Assembly: GCF_000633535.1 (NCBI RefSeq)
Contig: NZ_AYMR01000007.1
Span: forward strand, 186,001-250,000
From: Leifsonia aquatica H1aii
GTDB taxonomy: Bacteria > Actinomycetota > Actinomycetes > Actinomycetales > Microbacteriaceae
Length of the DNA: 64,000 nt
Reading direction: 5' to 3'
Shown piece by piece: positions 10,616 through 20,316 of the stretch. Positions within the stretch are counted from its first letter, which is position 1. The number at the start of each line of letters is the position of its first letter. The notes beneath the pieces were generated by a model, which was given only the letters and a program-made list of their open reading frames with translations, ran no database searches and was not told where the DNA came from. The position numbers and the translations under genes are program-made.

Positions 10616-11455
10616 ATGGCTATTCGTAATTACAAGCCCACGACCCCCGGTCGTCGCGGCTCCTCGGTCGCCGACTTCGCCGAGATCACCCGTTCGACCC
10701 CGGAGAAGTCCCTTCTCCGTCCGCTGTCGAAGACCGGTGGCCGCAACAACCAGGGCCGCATCACGACCCGTCACATCGGTGGTGGCCACAAGCGCCAGTA
10801 CCGCGTCATCGACTTCCGTCGCAATGACAAGGACGGCGTGAACGCCAAGGTCGCGCACATCGAGTACGACCCCAACCGCACCGCTCGCATCGCCCTCCTC
10901 CACTTCCTGGACGGCACCAAGCGCTACATCCTGGCGCCGCAGGGCCTGAAGCAGGGCGACGTGGTCGAGTCGGGCGCCGGCTCGGACATCAAGCCGGGCA
11001 ACAACATGCCGCTTCGCAACATCCCGACCGGTACGGTCATCCACGCGATCGAGCTGAAGCCGGGCGGCGGCGCGAAGATGGCCCGTTCGGCGGGCGCCTC
11101 GGTGCGTCTCGTCGCGAAGGACGGCCCCTACGCCCAGCTGCGCCTGCCCTCGGGCGAGGTCCGCAACGTCGATGCGCGCTGCCGCGCGACCATCGGCGAG
11201 GTCGGCAACGCCGAGCAGTCGAACATCAACTGGGGCAAGGCCGGCCGCATGCGCTGGAAGGGCGTCCGCCCGACCGTGCGTGGTGTCGCGATGAACCCGA
11301 TCGACCACCCGCACGGTGGTGGTGAGGGCAAGACCTCCGGTGGTCGTCACCCGGTCAGCCCGTGGGGCCAGAAGGAAGGCCGCACGCGTCACCCCAACAA
11401 GGAGAGCGACAAGCTCATCGTTCGCCGCCGCAACGCCGGCAAGAAGCGCAAGTAG
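10616..11455 (+). CDS. rplB: 50S ribosomal protein L2
   Basis: 279 residues, usual length. L2 is a core 23S rRNA-binding protein required for subunit association and peptidyl transfer. [19 protein letters not shown] and the C-terminal [18 protein letters not shown], which includes the conserved His, are present. It starts 24 bases after rplW. Confidence 0.98.
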   Translation: MAIRNYKPTTPGRRGSSVADFAEITRSTPEKSLLRPLSKTGGRNNQGRITTRHIGGGHKRQYRVIDFRRNDKDGVNAKVAHIEYDPNRTARIALLHFLDGTKRYILAPQGLKQGDVVESGAGSDIKPGNNMPLRNIPTGTVIHAIELKPGGGAKMARSAGASVRLVAKDGPYAQLRLPSGEVRNVDARCRATIGEVGNAEQSNINWGKAGRMRWKGVRPTVRGVAMNPIDHPHGGGEGKTSGGRHPVSPWGQKEGRTRHPNKESDKLIVRRRNAGKKRK

Positions 11456-11467
11456 GAGTTCGAGAAG

Positions 11468-11749
11468 ATGCCACGCAGTCTCAAGAAGGGCCCCTTCGTC
11501 GACGAGCACCTGTTTCGCAAGGTGGTCGCCGCGAACGAGGCCAACAGCAAGAACGTGATCAAGACCTGGTCGCGCCGCTCGATGATCGTCCCGGCCATGC
11601 TGGGTCACACCATCGCGGTGCACGACGGTCGCAAGCACATCCCGGTGTTCGTCACCGAGACCATGGTCGGTCACAAGCTCGGCGAGTTCGCGCCGACGCG
11701 TACCTTCCGCGGCCACGTGAAGGACGACAAGAAGGGTCGCCGCCGCTAA
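11468..11749 (+). CDS. rpsS: 30S ribosomal protein S19
   Basis: 93 residues. S19 pairs with S13 in the 30S head. The start [15 protein letters not shown] and the core [20 protein letters not shown] are canonical. It starts 12 bases after rplB, and 25 bases separate it from rplV. Confidence 0.97.
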   Translation: MPRSLKKGPFVDEHLFRKVVAANEANSKNVIKTWSRRSMIVPAMLGHTIAVHDGRKHIPVFVTETMVGHKLGEFAPTRTFRGHVKDDKKGRRR

Positions 11750-11774
11750 CGCGGAGGCGAAAAGGAGGAGAGAA

Positions 11775-12167
11775 ATGGTGGAGTCGATCGCACGCGTGCG
11801 ACACATCCGCGTCACCCCCATGAAGGCCCGCCGCGTCGTCAACCTGATCCGCGGCAAGCAGGCCCAGGAGGCCCTGGCCATCCTGAAGTTCGCGCCGCAG
11901 AGCGCGAGCGAGCCGGTGTACAAGCTGGTCGCCTCGGCGATCGCGAACGCCCGGGTCAAGGCCGACCAGTCCAACACCTACCTGGACGAGCAGGACCTCT
12001 ACGTGAGCCGCGCCTTCGTGGACGAGGGCACCACCCTCAAGCGGTTCCAGCCGCGAGCACAGGGTCGGGCCTTCCGCATCAACAAGCGCACCAGCCACAT
12101 CACGATCGTCCTCGCGACGCCGGATGAGGTCGAGGACGCCACGGCTACGAAGAAGGCGAGCAACTAA
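11775..12167 (+). CDS. rplV: 50S ribosomal protein L22
   Basis: 130 residues. L22 contributes the second constriction of the exit tunnel; the beta-hairpin segment [19 protein letters not shown] is complete. A strong AAAGGAGGAGA site precedes ATG 11775. The end (ATATKKASN) adds a few residues beyond the usual core. Its stop overlaps the rpsC start by one base. Confidence 0.97.
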   Translation: MVESIARVRHIRVTPMKARRVVNLIRGKQAQEALAILKFAPQSASEPVYKLVASAIANARVKADQSNTYLDEQDLYVSRAFVDEGTTLKRFQPRAQGRAFRINKRTSHITIVLATPDEVEDATATKKASN

Positions 12168-12934
12168 TGGGTCAGAAAGTCAACCCGTACGGCTTCCGTC
12201 TGGGAATCACGACCGACCACGTGTCGCGCTGGTTCTCGGACAGCACGAAGAAGGGTCAGCGTTACAGCGACTACCTCGCTGAGGACGTCAAGATCCGCAC
12301 CCTGCTGAAGACGTCGCTCGACCGCGCGGGTGTGTCCCGCATCGAGATCGAGCGCACCCGCGACCGCGTCCGCGTCGACATCCACACCGCCCGTCCGGGC
12401 ATCGTGATCGGTCGCCGTGGCGCCGAGGCCGAGCGCATCCGCTCCGACCTCGAGAAGCTCTCGGGCAAGCAGATCCAGCTGAACATCCTCGAGGTCAAGA
12501 ACCCCGAGGCCGACGCTCAGCTCGTCGCGCAGGGCATCGCCGAGCAGCTCGCTGCTCGTGTGGCGTTCCGCCGCGCGATGCGCAAGGGCCTCCAGGGCGC
12601 TCAGCGCGCCGGCGCCAAGGGTGTCCGCATCCAGGTGTCGGGCCGTCTCGGCGGCGCCGAGATGAGCCGCTCGGAGTTCTACCGCGAGGGCCGCGTTCCC
12701 CTGCACACGCTCCGCGCCAACATCGACTACGGCTTCTACGAGGCCAAGACCACCTTCGGTCGCATCGGTGTCAAGGTGTGGATCTACAAGGGCGACATCA
12801 CGAACAAGGAACTCGCGCGCGAGCAGGCCAACGCCAAGCCGTCGCGCGAGCGCAACGACCGTCCGCGTCGCGGTGGCCGGGGCAACGCCCCTGCCGCGGA
12901 GACCGCGCCGGCCGCAGCAGGAGTTGAGGCATAA
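12167..12934 (+). CDS. rpsC: 30S ribosomal protein S3
   Basis: 255 residues. S3 is a head protein at the mRNA entry channel. The KH domain ([19 protein letters not shown], about residues 80-100) and the C-terminal domain ending in KVWIYKGDI are intact. The last ~35 residues form an Arg then Ala/Pro-rich tail, as in other actinobacteria. Start ATG overlaps the rplV TAA. Confidence 0.98.
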   Translation: MGQKVNPYGFRLGITTDHVSRWFSDSTKKGQRYSDYLAEDVKIRTLLKTSLDRAGVSRIEIERTRDRVRVDIHTARPGIVIGRRGAEAERIRSDLEKLSGKQIQLNILEVKNPEADAQLVAQGIAEQLAARVAFRRAMRKGLQGAQRAGAKGVRIQVSGRLGGAEMSRSEFYREGRVPLHTLRANIDYGFYEAKTTFGRIGVKVWIYKGDITNKELAREQANAKPSRERNDRPRRGGRGNAPAAETAPAAAGVEA

Positions 12935-12936
12935 CC

Positions 12937-13356
12937 ATGTTGATCCCACGTAGAGTCAAGCACCGCAAGCAGCACCACCCCGGCCGTAGCGGCCAGGCGA
13001 CCGGTGGCACGAAGGTCTCCTTCGGCGAGTTCGGCATCCAGGCCCTGACGCCCGCTTATGTGACCAACCGTCAGATCGAGTCCGCTCGTATCGCCATGAC
13101 GCGTCACATCAAGCGCGGCGGCAAGGTGTGGATCAACATCTACCCCGACCGTCCGCTCACGAAGAAGCCGGCCGAGACCCGAATGGGTTCCGGTAAGGGT
13201 TCGCCCGAGTGGTGGGTCGCCAACGTCAAGCCGGGTCGCGTCCTCTTCGAGGTCTCGGGCGTCTCCGAGGACCTCGCTCGCGAGGCCATGACCCGTGCAA
13301 TCCACAAGCTGCCCCTCAAGGCACGCATCATCAAGCGCGAGGAGGGCGACGCGTAA
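12937..13356 (+). CDS. rplP: 50S ribosomal protein L16
   Basis: 139 residues. L16 is near the A site of the 50S subunit and is assembled late. [19 protein letters not shown] and [19 protein letters not shown] are diagnostic. It starts two bases after rpsC; its TAA overlaps rpmC ATG by one base. Confidence 0.98.
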   Translation: MLIPRRVKHRKQHHPGRSGQATGGTKVSFGEFGIQALTPAYVTNRQIESARIAMTRHIKRGGKVWINIYPDRPLTKKPAETRMGSGKGSPEWWVANVKPGRVLFEVSGVSEDLAREAMTRAIHKLPLKARIIKREEGDA

Positions 13357-13688
13357 TGGCGATCGGTTCCAAGGAGCTCGCCTCGAGCGAGCTCGACACT
13401 TTTGAAGACGAGCGTCTCGTCGACGAGCTGAAGAAGGCCAAGGAAGAGCTGTTCAACCTGCGCTTCCAGTCGGCCACCGGCCAGCTCGAGAGCCACGGCC
13501 GCCTGCGCGCCGTGAAGCGCGACATCGCTCGCATCTACACGGTCATCCGTGAGCGTGAGCTCGGCATCCGCGCCACCCCGGCTCCGGCCGAGGTCGCAGA
13601 CGCGAAGGCCACCAAGAAGAGCAAGGCGAAGAAGGAGGCCCCTGAGGCCGCCGAGGTCGCCGAGAACGAGACTGAGGAGGCCAAGTAA
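13356..13688 (+). CDS. rpmC: 50S ribosomal protein L29, extended C-terminus
   Basis: 110 residues against a usual 60-80. Start ATG 13356 is fixed by the TAATG overlap with rplP. The L29 core, around [20 protein letters not shown], occupies residues 1-70. The extra ~35 residues are Lys/Ala then Glu-rich ([19 protein letters not shown]) and likely disordered. L29 sits beside L23 at the tunnel exit. The stop overlaps the rpsQ start. Confidence 0.95.
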   Translation: MAIGSKELASSELDTFEDERLVDELKKAKEELFNLRFQSATGQLESHGRLRAVKRDIARIYTVIRERELGIRATPAPAEVADAKATKKSKAKKEAPEAAEVAENETEEAK

Positions 13689-13996
13689 TGGCTGAGTCCA
13701 CCAAGGCCGCCAAGGCCGAGGAGACGGTGGCCGACGAGGCCCTCGTCCGCGGGTACCGCAAGGCCCGTCGCGGATACGTGACCAGCGACAAGATGGACAA
13801 GACCATCGTCGTCGAGGTCGAGGACCGCGTGAAGCACCCCCTGTACGGCAAGGTCCTGCGCCGCACCTCCAAGGTGAAGGCGCACGATGAGAACAACTCC
13901 GCCGGCATCGGCGACCTCGTTCTCATCAACGAGACCCGCCCCCTGAGCGCCAGCAAGCGGTGGCGCCTGGTTGAGATTCTGGAGAAGGCCAAGTGA
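13688..13996 (+). CDS. rpsQ: 30S ribosomal protein S17
   Basis: 102 residues. It is a primary 16S rRNA-binding protein. The core [20 protein letters not shown] and the segment [18 protein letters not shown] are typical; the first ~18 residues are an acidic/Ala lead. ATG 13688 overlaps the rpmC TAA, and its own stop lies inside the rplN start (GTGA). Confidence 0.97.
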   Translation: MAESTKAAKAEETVADEALVRGYRKARRGYVTSDKMDKTIVVEVEDRVKHPLYGKVLRRTSKVKAHDENNSAGIGDLVLINETRPLSASKRWRLVEILEKAK

Positions 13997-14361
13997 TTCA
14001 GCAGGAATCCCGGATCAAGGTCGCCGACAACACGGGTGCGAAGGAGCTCCTCACCATCCGTGTGCTCGGCGGCTCGAGCCGTCGCTACGCCGGCCTGGGC
14101 GACGTCATCGTCGCCACGGTCAAGGACGCGATCCCCGGCGGCAACGTCAAGAAGGGCGACGTCGTCAAGGCGGTCGTCGTCCGCGTGCGGAAGAACACCC
14201 GCCGCCCGGACGGCTCCTACATCAAGTTCGACGAGAACGCCGCCGTCATCCTGAAGAACGACGGCGACCCCCGTGGAACCCGCATCTTCGGACCGGTCGG
14301 CCGCGAGCTCCGCGACAAGAAGTTCATGAAGATCATCTCGCTCGCTCCGGAGGTGCTGTAA
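13993..14361 (+). CDS. rplN: 50S ribosomal protein L14
   Basis: 122 residues with a GTG start overlapping the rpsQ stop by four bases (GTGA), as expected for coupled translation. L14 is at the subunit interface. [20 protein letters not shown] and the core [16 protein letters not shown] are diagnostic. First gene of the classical spc set, here continuous with S10. Confidence 0.97.
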   Translation: MIQQESRIKVADNTGAKELLTIRVLGGSSRRYAGLGDVIVATVKDAIPGGNVKKGDVVKAVVVRVRKNTRRPDGSYIKFDENAAVILKNDGDPRGTRIFGPVGRELRDKKFMKIISLAPEVL

Positions 14362-14364
14362 GCC

Positions 14365-14724
14365 ATGGCGAACATCAAGAAGGGCGACCTCGTCGAGGTC
14401 ATCACGGGCCGCTCGCAGGCCCGTGGTGGTGACCGCGGCAAGCAGGGTCGTGTCATCGAGGTCCTGGTCGAGAAGAACCGCGTGATCGTCGAGGGCGTCA
14501 ACTTCGTCACCAAGCACGTGCGCGTCGGCCAGACGCAGCGTGGCACGAAGACCGGCGGCATCGAGACCCACGAGGCCTCGATCCACGTCTCGAACGTGGC
14601 CCTGGTCGACCCCGAGACCAAGAAGCCGACCCGCGTCGGCTTCCGCACCGAGACCGTTACGAAGGACGGCGTCACCAAGACGGTCCGCGTTCGTTACGCC
14701 AAGAAGTCTGGTAAGGACCTGTAA
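14365..14724 (+). CDS. rplX: 50S ribosomal protein L24
   Basis: 119 residues. L24 initiates 50S assembly. The KOW motif [20 protein letters not shown] opens the protein and [10 protein letters not shown] follows. It begins three bases after rplN; its TAA overlaps the rplE ATG. Confidence 0.97.
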   Translation: MANIKKGDLVEVITGRSQARGGDRGKQGRVIEVLVEKNRVIVEGVNFVTKHVRVGQTQRGTKTGGIETHEASIHVSNVALVDPETKKPTRVGFRTETVTKDGVTKTVRVRYAKKSGKDL

Positions 14725-15311
14725 TGACCGACACTGCAACCGCTGCTGGCAAAATCCAGCCGCGCCTGAAGCAGAAGTACAAGAACGAGATCTCCCAGCA
14801 GCTCCAGGGCGACTTCGGTTTCACCAACGTGCACCAGGTGCCCGGTCTGGTGAAGATCGTCGTCAACATGGGTGTCGGCGAGGCGGCTCGTGACGGCAAG
14901 GTCATCGATGGTGCGGTCGCCGACCTCACCCTGATCACCGGCCAGAAGCCCCAGGTCACGAAGGCCCGCAAGTCCATCGCGCAGTTCAAGCTGCGCGAGG
15001 GTCAGCCGATCGGCGCGCACGTCACGCTGCGCGGCGACCGCATGTGGGAGTTCCTCGACCGCCTGCTGTCGCTCGCTCTGCCCCGTATCCGCGACTTCCG
15101 CGGTCTCTCGGACAAGCAGTTCGACGGCAACGGCAACTACACGTTCGGTCTCACGGAGCAGTCGATGTTCCACGAGATCAACCAGGACCGGATCGACCGC
15201 GTCCGCGGTATGGACATCACGGTCGTGACCACCGCCAAGAACGACGAGGAGGGTCGCGCGCTTCTGAAGCAGCTCGGCTTCCCCTTCCGTTCGGCAGAGG
15301 CTGCCAACTAA
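14724..15311 (+). CDS. rplE: 50S ribosomal protein L5
   Basis: 195 residues. L5 binds 5S rRNA in the central protuberance. [20 protein letters not shown] and [17 protein letters not shown] are canonical. Unlike most bacterial spc operons, rpsN (S14) does not follow; instead there is a 113-base spacer with a hairpin before rpsH. Confidence 0.97.
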   Translation: MTDTATAAGKIQPRLKQKYKNEISQQLQGDFGFTNVHQVPGLVKIVVNMGVGEAARDGKVIDGAVADLTLITGQKPQVTKARKSIAQFKLREGQPIGAHVTLRGDRMWEFLDRLLSLALPRIRDFRGLSDKQFDGNGNYTFGLTEQSMFHEINQDRIDRVRGMDITVVTTAKNDEEGRALLKQLGFPFRSAEAAN

Positions 15312-15332
15312 AGCTAGTAGGCTTCTCTCTTT

Positions 15333-15359
15333 GTGGGCCGGCCGTCCCGGCCGGCCCAC
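15333..15359 (+). terminator. strong hairpin between rplE and rpsH
   Basis: GTGGGCCGGCCG and CGGCCGGCCCAC are perfect 12-bp arms around TCC. No T-run follows (TTCCACC), so it may be an attenuator or a processing/stability hairpin inside the operon. It occupies the place where rpsN normally stands. Confidence 0.5.
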
Positions 15360-15424
15360 TTCCACCACAGGTCGTCAGTCGTGTAACGGCTGAACGAAAC
15401 CTGGTGTACGAAGGAAAAACCGCA

Positions 15425-15823
15425 ATGACAATGACAGATCCGGTCGCAGACATGCTGACCAGACTGCGCAACGCGAACTCGGCTCACCACGACACCGTGT
15501 CGATGCCGCACTCGAAGCTGAAGTCCCACATCGCCGAGATCCTCACCACCGAGGGCTACATCTCCGGCTGGGATGTCGCTGACGCCCGCGTCGGCAAGAC
15601 CCTGACTCTGCAGCTCAAGTTCGGTCCGAACCGCGAGCGTTCCATCGCCGGTATCAAGCGCGTTTCGAAGCCCGGCCTTCGCGTCTACGCGAAGTCCACG
15701 GAGCTCCCCAAGGTGCTCGGCGGGCTCGGCGTCGCCATCCTGTCCACCTCCTCCGGCCTTCTGACGGACCGTGAGGCTGAGAAGAAGGGCGTGGGTGGGG
15801 AAGTCCTCGCCTACGTGTGGTAA
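15425..15823 (+). CDS. rpsH: 30S ribosomal protein S8
   Basis: 132 residues from ATG 15425; a second ATG six bases on is possible, but GAAGGAAA is better spaced for the first. S8 is a primary 16S binder and, in E. coli, the spc operon repressor. [21 protein letters not shown] and the C-terminal end of the [13 protein letters not shown] type are typical. Confidence 0.96.
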   Translation: MTMTDPVADMLTRLRNANSAHHDTVSMPHSKLKSHIAEILTTEGYISGWDVADARVGKTLTLQLKFGPNRERSIAGIKRVSKPGLRVYAKSTELPKVLGGLGVAILSTSSGLLTDREAEKKGVGGEVLAYVW

Positions 15824-15829
15824 CCCGCC

Positions 15830-16366
15830 ATGTCGCGTATTGGAAGACTGCCCATCGACGTCCCCACGGGCGTTGATGTGAAGATCGACGGCCAGGCCGT
15901 CACCGTCAAGGGGCCGAAGGGCGAGCTCAGCCTCACCGTCGCCACCCCCATCGAGGTCAAGCTCGAGGAGGGCCAGGTCCTGGTCACCCGTCCGGACGAC
16001 GAGCGCGCTTCGCGTTCGCTCCACGGCCTGACCCGCACCCTGATCAACAACAACATCATCGGCGTCACCGAGGGCTACTCCAAGGGCCTCGAGATCGTCG
16101 GCACCGGCTACCGCGTCGCGCAGAAGGGTGCGGCCGTCGAGTTCGCGCTCGGCTTCTCGCACCCGGTGACGGTCGAGCCGCCGGTCGGCATCACGTTCAC
16201 GGTCGAGGGCAACAACAAGCTGACCGTGACCGGCATCGACAAGCAGGCCGTCGGTGAGGTCGCCGCCAACATCCGCAAGATCCGCAAGCCCGAGCCCTAC
16301 AAGGGCAAGGGTGTGCGCTACGCCGGCGAGGTCGTGCGTCGCAAGGCCGGAAAGGCTGGTAAGTAA
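15830..16366 (+). CDS. rplF: 50S ribosomal protein L6
   Basis: 178 residues. L6 has two similar alpha/beta domains and lies near the factor-binding site. [20 protein letters not shown] and the end [19 protein letters not shown] are diagnostic. It starts six bases after rpsH and ends two bases before rplR. Confidence 0.97.
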   Translation: MSRIGRLPIDVPTGVDVKIDGQAVTVKGPKGELSLTVATPIEVKLEEGQVLVTRPDDERASRSLHGLTRTLINNNIIGVTEGYSKGLEIVGTGYRVAQKGAAVEFALGFSHPVTVEPPVGITFTVEGNNKLTVTGIDKQAVGEVAANIRKIRKPEPYKGKGVRYAGEVVRRKAGKAGK

Positions 16367-16368
16367 TC

Positions 16369-16740
16369 ATGGCTCTGGGTACCAGAGGAAAGAGCAAGGC
16401 GGCCGCACGCGACCGCCGTCACACCCGCCTTCGCAAGAAGATCGAGGGCACCGCGGCTCGTCCGCGCCTGGTCGTGACGCGTTCCGCTCGCCACGTCTTC
16501 GTCCAGATCGTCGACGACGCGCAGGGGCACACCCTCGCGTCCGCGTCGACCATGGAGCAGGACCTGCGCGGCTTCGACGGCGACAAGACCGCCAAGGCCC
16601 GCAAGGTCGGTGAGCTCGTCGCCGAGCGCGCGAAGAGCGCCGGTGTCGAGGCCGTCGTGTTCGACCGTGGTGGCAGCAAGTACGCGGGTCGCGTCGCTGC
16701 TGTCGCCGAGGGAGCTCGAGAGGGTGGATTGAACCTGTGA
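16369..16740 (+). CDS. rplR: 50S ribosomal protein L18
   Basis: 123 residues. L18 binds 5S rRNA with L5. The core [20 protein letters not shown] and the end [19 protein letters not shown] are typical. Its TGA lies within the GTGA that starts rpsE, a four-base overlap. Confidence 0.97.
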   Translation: MALGTRGKSKAAARDRRHTRLRKKIEGTAARPRLVVTRSARHVFVQIVDDAQGHTLASASTMEQDLRGFDGDKTAKARKVGELVAERAKSAGVEAVVFDRGGSKYAGRVAAVAEGAREGGLNL

Positions 16741-17444
16741 GCGACGAAAACAACAAGGAGCAGACCGTGGCAGAGCAGGCCGTGGAGACCGCGCAGCCGG
16801 TCGAGACCGCAGCCTCGACCAAGAACTCGAACGAGCGTGAGCCTCGTCGGGGTGGCCGGGAGCGCAACCCGAACCGCGACCGCGGAAGCCGCGACGCGGA
16901 CAAGAGCCAGTTCCTCGAGCGCGTCGTGACCATCAACCGTGTGTCGAAGGTCGTCAAGGGTGGTCGTCGCTTCAGCTTCACCGCTCTCGTCGTCGTCGGC
17001 GACGGGAACGGTCTCGTGGGCGTCGGTTACGGCAAGGCCCGCGAGGTCCCGCTCGCGATCTCGAAGGGCGTCGAGGAGGCGAAGAAGAACTTCTTCCGCG
17101 TCCCGCGCGTCGGCAGCACCGTCCCGCACCCCGTGCAGGGCGAGGCGGCCGCCGGTGTCGTCCTTCTCCGTCCGGCCGCCGCCGGTACCGGTGTCATCGC
17201 CGGTGGCCCGGTGCGCGCCGTCCTGGAGTGCGCCGGAATCCACGACGTTCTCAGCAAGTCGCTCGGCTCGTCGAACACGATCAACATCGTCCACGCGACC
17301 GTGGCCGCCCTGAAGCAGCTCGAAGAGCCGCGCGCAGTGGCCGCCCGTCGTGGCCTGGACTACGACCGTGTCGCCCCCGAGAAGCTGCTGCAGATCGAGG
17401 CCCGTGCGGCTGAGGCCGCCGCTACCGCGAAGGCAGGTGCCTGA
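16737..17444 (+). CDS. rpsE: 30S ribosomal protein S5, N-terminally extended
   Basis: 235 residues; S5 in E. coli has 167. GTG start is set by the GTGA overlap with rplR. The first ~55 residues are Glu/Gln/Ala- then Arg-rich ([18 protein letters not shown]) and precede the S5 double-stranded RNA-binding domain at [19 protein letters not shown]5 contributes to decoding fidelity and mRNA entry. Its TGA overlaps the rpmD ATG by one base. Confidence 0.96.
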   Translation: MSDENNKEQTVAEQAVETAQPVETAASTKNSNEREPRRGGRERNPNRDRGSRDADKSQFLERVVTINRVSKVVKGGRRFSFTALVVVGDGNGLVGVGYGKAREVPLAISKGVEEAKKNFFRVPRVGSTVPHPVQGEAAAGVVLLRPAAAGTGVIAGGPVRAVLECAGIHDVLSKSLGSSNTINIVHATVAALKQLEEPRAVAARRGLDYDRVAPEKLLQIEARAAEAAATAKAGA

Positions 17445-17629
17445 TGGCTGCGCGACTGAAGATCACGCAGATCAAGTCGAAAGTGAGCGAGAAGCAGTAC
17501 CAGCGCGACACGCTGCGCAGTCTGGGACTGAAGCGAATCGGCGACGTGACCGTCCGCGAGGACACCCCGCAGAACCGCGGGTACGTCAAGACCGTTGCTC
17601 ACCTGGTAAAGGTCGAGGAGATTGACTAA
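17444..17629 (+). CDS. rpmD: 50S ribosomal protein L30
   Basis: 61 residues, the bacterial short form. [20 protein letters not shown] and [20 protein letters not shown] are typical. It overlaps both rpsE (TGATG) and rplO (TAATG) by one base. Confidence 0.96.
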   Translation: MAARLKITQIKSKVSEKQYQRDTLRSLGLKRIGDVTVREDTPQNRGYVKTVAHLVKVEEID

Positions 17630-18312
17630 TGGCTGACGACAAGCCGAAGAACGAGGCTGCCGAGAAGCCGGCCGCCAAGAAGCCCGCGACCGCCAAGGCC
17701 GCGACCACCAAGGCCGCCGCCGACAAGCCGGCTGCCGCGAAGAAGGCTCCGGCCGCGAAGGCTCCGGCGAAGGCCGCTGCCGACAAGGCCGCCGCCTCGA
17801 CGAGCGACGACACGGTCGCCGCCAAGCCGGCCGCGAAGAAGGCCGCCCCCAAGAAGGACGTCGCGGCCCCCCGCGAGCAGGTCCTGAAGGTGCACCACCT
17901 TCGCCCGGCCGCGGGTGCCAAGAAGGACAAGACCCGCGTCGGACGCGGTGAGGGTTCCAAGGGTAAGACCGCCGGCCGCGGTACCAAGGGTACGAAGGCC
18001 CGCTACCAGGTCCGCCCCGGCTTCCAGGGTGGCCAGCTTCCGTTCCACATGCGGACGCCGAAGCTGCGCGGCTTCAAGAACCCGTTCCGGGTCGAGTACC
18101 AGGTCGTGAACCTGGAGAAGCTCGCCGAGCTGTACCCGTCCGGCGGCGACGTCACGGTGGCCGACCTGGTCTCCAAGGGCGCTGTGCGCAAGAACGAGAA
18201 GGTCAAGGTTCTCGGTAACGGGGACATTGCGGTTAAGCTGAACGTTGCGGTCGACAAGGTCTCCGGCTCTGCTGAGCAGAAGATCGTCGCCGCAGGTGGA
18301 TCCATCAAGTAA
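17629..18312 (+). CDS. rplO: 50S ribosomal protein L15 with long Ala/Lys-rich N-terminus
   Basis: 227 residues versus about 145-150 for typical L15. The first ~83 residues are histone H1-like repeats of [15 protein letters not shown] type. The L15 fold starts at [20 protein letters not shown] and continues through [17 protein letters not shown] to the end. The start is firm: ATG 17629 overlaps the rpmD stop (TAATG) and there is no later start codon with a ribosome site before the conserved core. Function of the extension is unknown; it may bind rRNA or nucleic acid. Confidence 0.95.
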   Translation: MADDKPKNEAAEKPAAKKPATAKAATTKAAADKPAAAKKAPAAKAPAKAAADKAAASTSDDTVAAKPAAKKAAPKKDVAAPREQVLKVHHLRPAAGAKKDKTRVGRGEGSKGKTAGRGTKGTKARYQVRPGFQGGQLPFHMRTPKLRGFKNPFRVEYQVVNLEKLAELYPSGGDVTVADLVSKGAVRKNEKVKVLGNGDIAVKLNVAVDKVSGSAEQKIVAAGGSIK

Positions 18313-18330
18313 CCACCCGTAAAGCAGCGC

Positions 18331-18362
18331 AGTCGGGTGGCCGGGGGACCGGCCACCCGACT
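18331..18362 (+). terminator. hairpin between rplO and secY
   Basis: AGTCGGGTGGCCGG and CCGGCCACCCGACT are perfect 14-bp arms with a GGGA loop; the downstream bases are GACTCTTA, a poor T-run. It could attenuate transcription into secY-adk-map or protect the ribosomal message. Confidence 0.55.
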
Positions 18363-18389
18363 GACTCTTACAGGAAAGCAGGACGCACT

Positions 18390-19712
18390 TTGTTTAGCGC
18401 CGTCGCGCGGATCTTCCGCACACCGGACCTCCGTCGGAAGATCGGTTTCACCCTGGGCATCATCGCCCTCTTCCGACTGGGCTCGTTCATCCCCGCGCCG
18501 TTCGTCGACTTCGGCAACGTGCAGACCTGCCTGAACGCGAACCAGGACACCTCGGGCCTCTACTCCCTGGTGAACCTCTTCTCCGGTGGTGCTCTCCTCC
18601 AGCTCTCGGTCTTCGCGCTCGGCATCATGCCGTACATCACCGCGTCGATCATCGTCCAGCTCCTGCGCGTGGTCATCCCGCGCTTCGAGACCCTCTACAA
18701 GGAGGGTCAGGCCGGTCAGGCCAAGCTGACGCAGTACACGCGCTACCTCACCATCGCGCTCGGTGTGCTGCAGTCGACCACCCTCATCACCGTCGCCCGC
18801 TCCGGCGCGCTGTTCGGGACCACGTCGGTCTCGCAGTGCACGCAGCTCATCACGGACGACTCGTGGTACGCCATCATGCTCATGGTCGTGACCATGACCG
18901 CCGGCACCGGCCTCATCATGTGGATGGGCGAGCTCGTCACCGAGCGCGGTATCGGCAACGGCATGTCGCTCCTCATCTTCACCTCGATCGCCGCGCAGTT
19001 CCCGAACTCGCTCGGGGCCATCGCCCAGGCGCAGGGCATCGAGATCCTCCTGGTCGTGATCGCGATCGGCCTCCTCATCGTGATGGCGGTCGTGTTCGTC
19101 GAGCAGTCGCAGCGCCGCATCCCGGTCCAGTACGCCAAGCGTATGGTGGGCAGGCGGACGTACGGCGGCAACAACACGTACATCCCGATCAAGGTGAACA
19201 TGGCCGGCGTCGTGCCCGTCATCTTCGCCTCGTCGCTGCTGTACCTGCCCGCTCTGATCGCGCAGTTCAACCAGCCGGCCGCGGGCAAGGCCCCGGCGCC
19301 GTGGGTCACCTGGATCACGAACTACCTGACCAAGGGCGACCACCCGCTCTACATGCTCCTGTACTTCCTCCTGATCGTGGGCTTCACGTACTTCTACGTG
19401 GCGATCACCTTCAACCCGGAGGAGGTCGCGGACAACATGAAGAAGTACGGCGGCTTCATCCCCGGCATCCGCGCAGGGCGCCCGACCGCCGAGTACCTCG
19501 ACTACGTGCTCACCCGCGTGACGCTGCCGGGCTCGATCTATCTGGGTTTGATCGCACTGATCCCGCTCGCCGCGTTCGCGTTGATCGGGGCGAGTCAGAA
19601 CTTCATGTTCGGCGGCACGTCCATCCTGATCATCGTCGGTGTCGGTCTCGAGACGGTCAAGCAGATCGACTCGCAACTCCAGCAGCGACACTACGAAGGG
19701 CTTCTGCGTTGA
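18390..19712 (+). CDS. secY: preprotein translocase channel subunit SecY
   Basis: 440 residues with a TTG start (18390) preceded by CAGGAAAGCAGG. SecY forms the ten-helix protein-conducting channel with SecE and Sec[21 protein letters not shown], the plug/helix region [20 protein letters not shown] and [20 protein letters not shown] near the end are diagnostic. Its stop overlaps the adk start, placing secretion and adenylate kinase genes in the spc transcript as in many bacteria. Confidence 0.97.
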   Translation: MFSAVARIFRTPDLRRKIGFTLGIIALFRLGSFIPAPFVDFGNVQTCLNANQDTSGLYSLVNLFSGGALLQLSVFALGIMPYITASIIVQLLRVVIPRFETLYKEGQAGQAKLTQYTRYLTIALGVLQSTTLITVARSGALFGTTSVSQCTQLITDDSWYAIMLMVVTMTAGTGLIMWMGELVTERGIGNGMSLLIFTSIAAQFPNSLGAIAQAQGIEILLVVIAIGLLIVMAVVFVEQSQRRIPVQYAKRMVGRRTYGGNNTYIPIKVNMAGVVPVIFASSLLYLPALIAQFNQPAAGKAPAPWVTWITNYLTKGDHPLYMLLYFLLIVGFTYFYVAITFNPEEVADNMKKYGGFIPGIRAGRPTAEYLDYVLTRVTLPGSIYLGLIALIPLAAFALIGASQNFMFGGTSILIIVGVGLETVKQIDSQLQQRHYEGLLR

Positions 19713-20308
19713 CCCGTCTATTGATCGTCGGACCCCCCGGAGCGGGCAAGGGCACGCAGGCCTCCCGCATCACCACCGCGTATGGGATCCCCGACATCTC
19801 GACGGGCGACATCTTCCGGGCCAACATCAAGAACGAGACGCCGCTCGGCACGCAGGTCAAGGCGATCGTGGACGCGGGCGACTACGTTCCGGACAGCCTC
19901 ACGAATCAGCTGGTCACCGACCGGCTCTCGGAGGACGACGCGGCGAACGGGTTCCTGCTCGACGGCTACCCGCGCACCCTCGCCCAGGTGGACTACCTGG
20001 ACGACATGCTCGCCGCCCAGGGGCAGAAGCTCGACGCCGTGATCCAGCTGGTCGCCGACCAGGACGAGATCGTGGCGCGGCTGACCAAGCGCGCACTCGA
20101 GCAGGGCCGGGCGGACGACTCGGAGGAGGCGATCCGCCACCGCCAGGAGGTCTACCTGCGGGAGACGTCGCCGCTCGTCGAGGTCTACAACTCGCGCGGC
20201 CTGCTGGTCGAGGTCGACGGCCTCGGCGAGATCGACGAGGTCGCCTCCCGCGTTCGCGCCGCCCTCGCCGAGCGGGGAATCGAGCCGATCTCCGAGCCGG
20301 TGGCGTAG
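19709..20308 (+). CDS. adk: adenylate kinase
   Basis: 199 residues. It interconverts ATP+AMP and 2 ADP. The start is TTG 19709, which overlaps the secY stop by four bases (TTGA); the much longer upstream frame is a shadow of secY. P-loop [10 protein letters not shown] (residues 8-17) and the AMP-binding [10 protein letters not shown] and [10 protein letters not shown] motifs are present. The LID is the short, zinc-free type ([16 protein letters not shown]). Confidence 0.96.
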   Translation: MTRLLIVGPPGAGKGTQASRITTAYGIPDISTGDIFRANIKNETPLGTQVKAIVDAGDYVPDSLTNQLVTDRLSEDDAANGFLLDGYPRTLAQVDYLDDMLAAQGQKLDAVIQLVADQDEIVARLTKRALEQGRADDSEEAIRHRQEVYLRETSPLVEVYNSRGLLVEVDGLGEIDEVASRVRAALAERGIEPISEPVA

Positions 20309-20316
20309 CCGCACCG

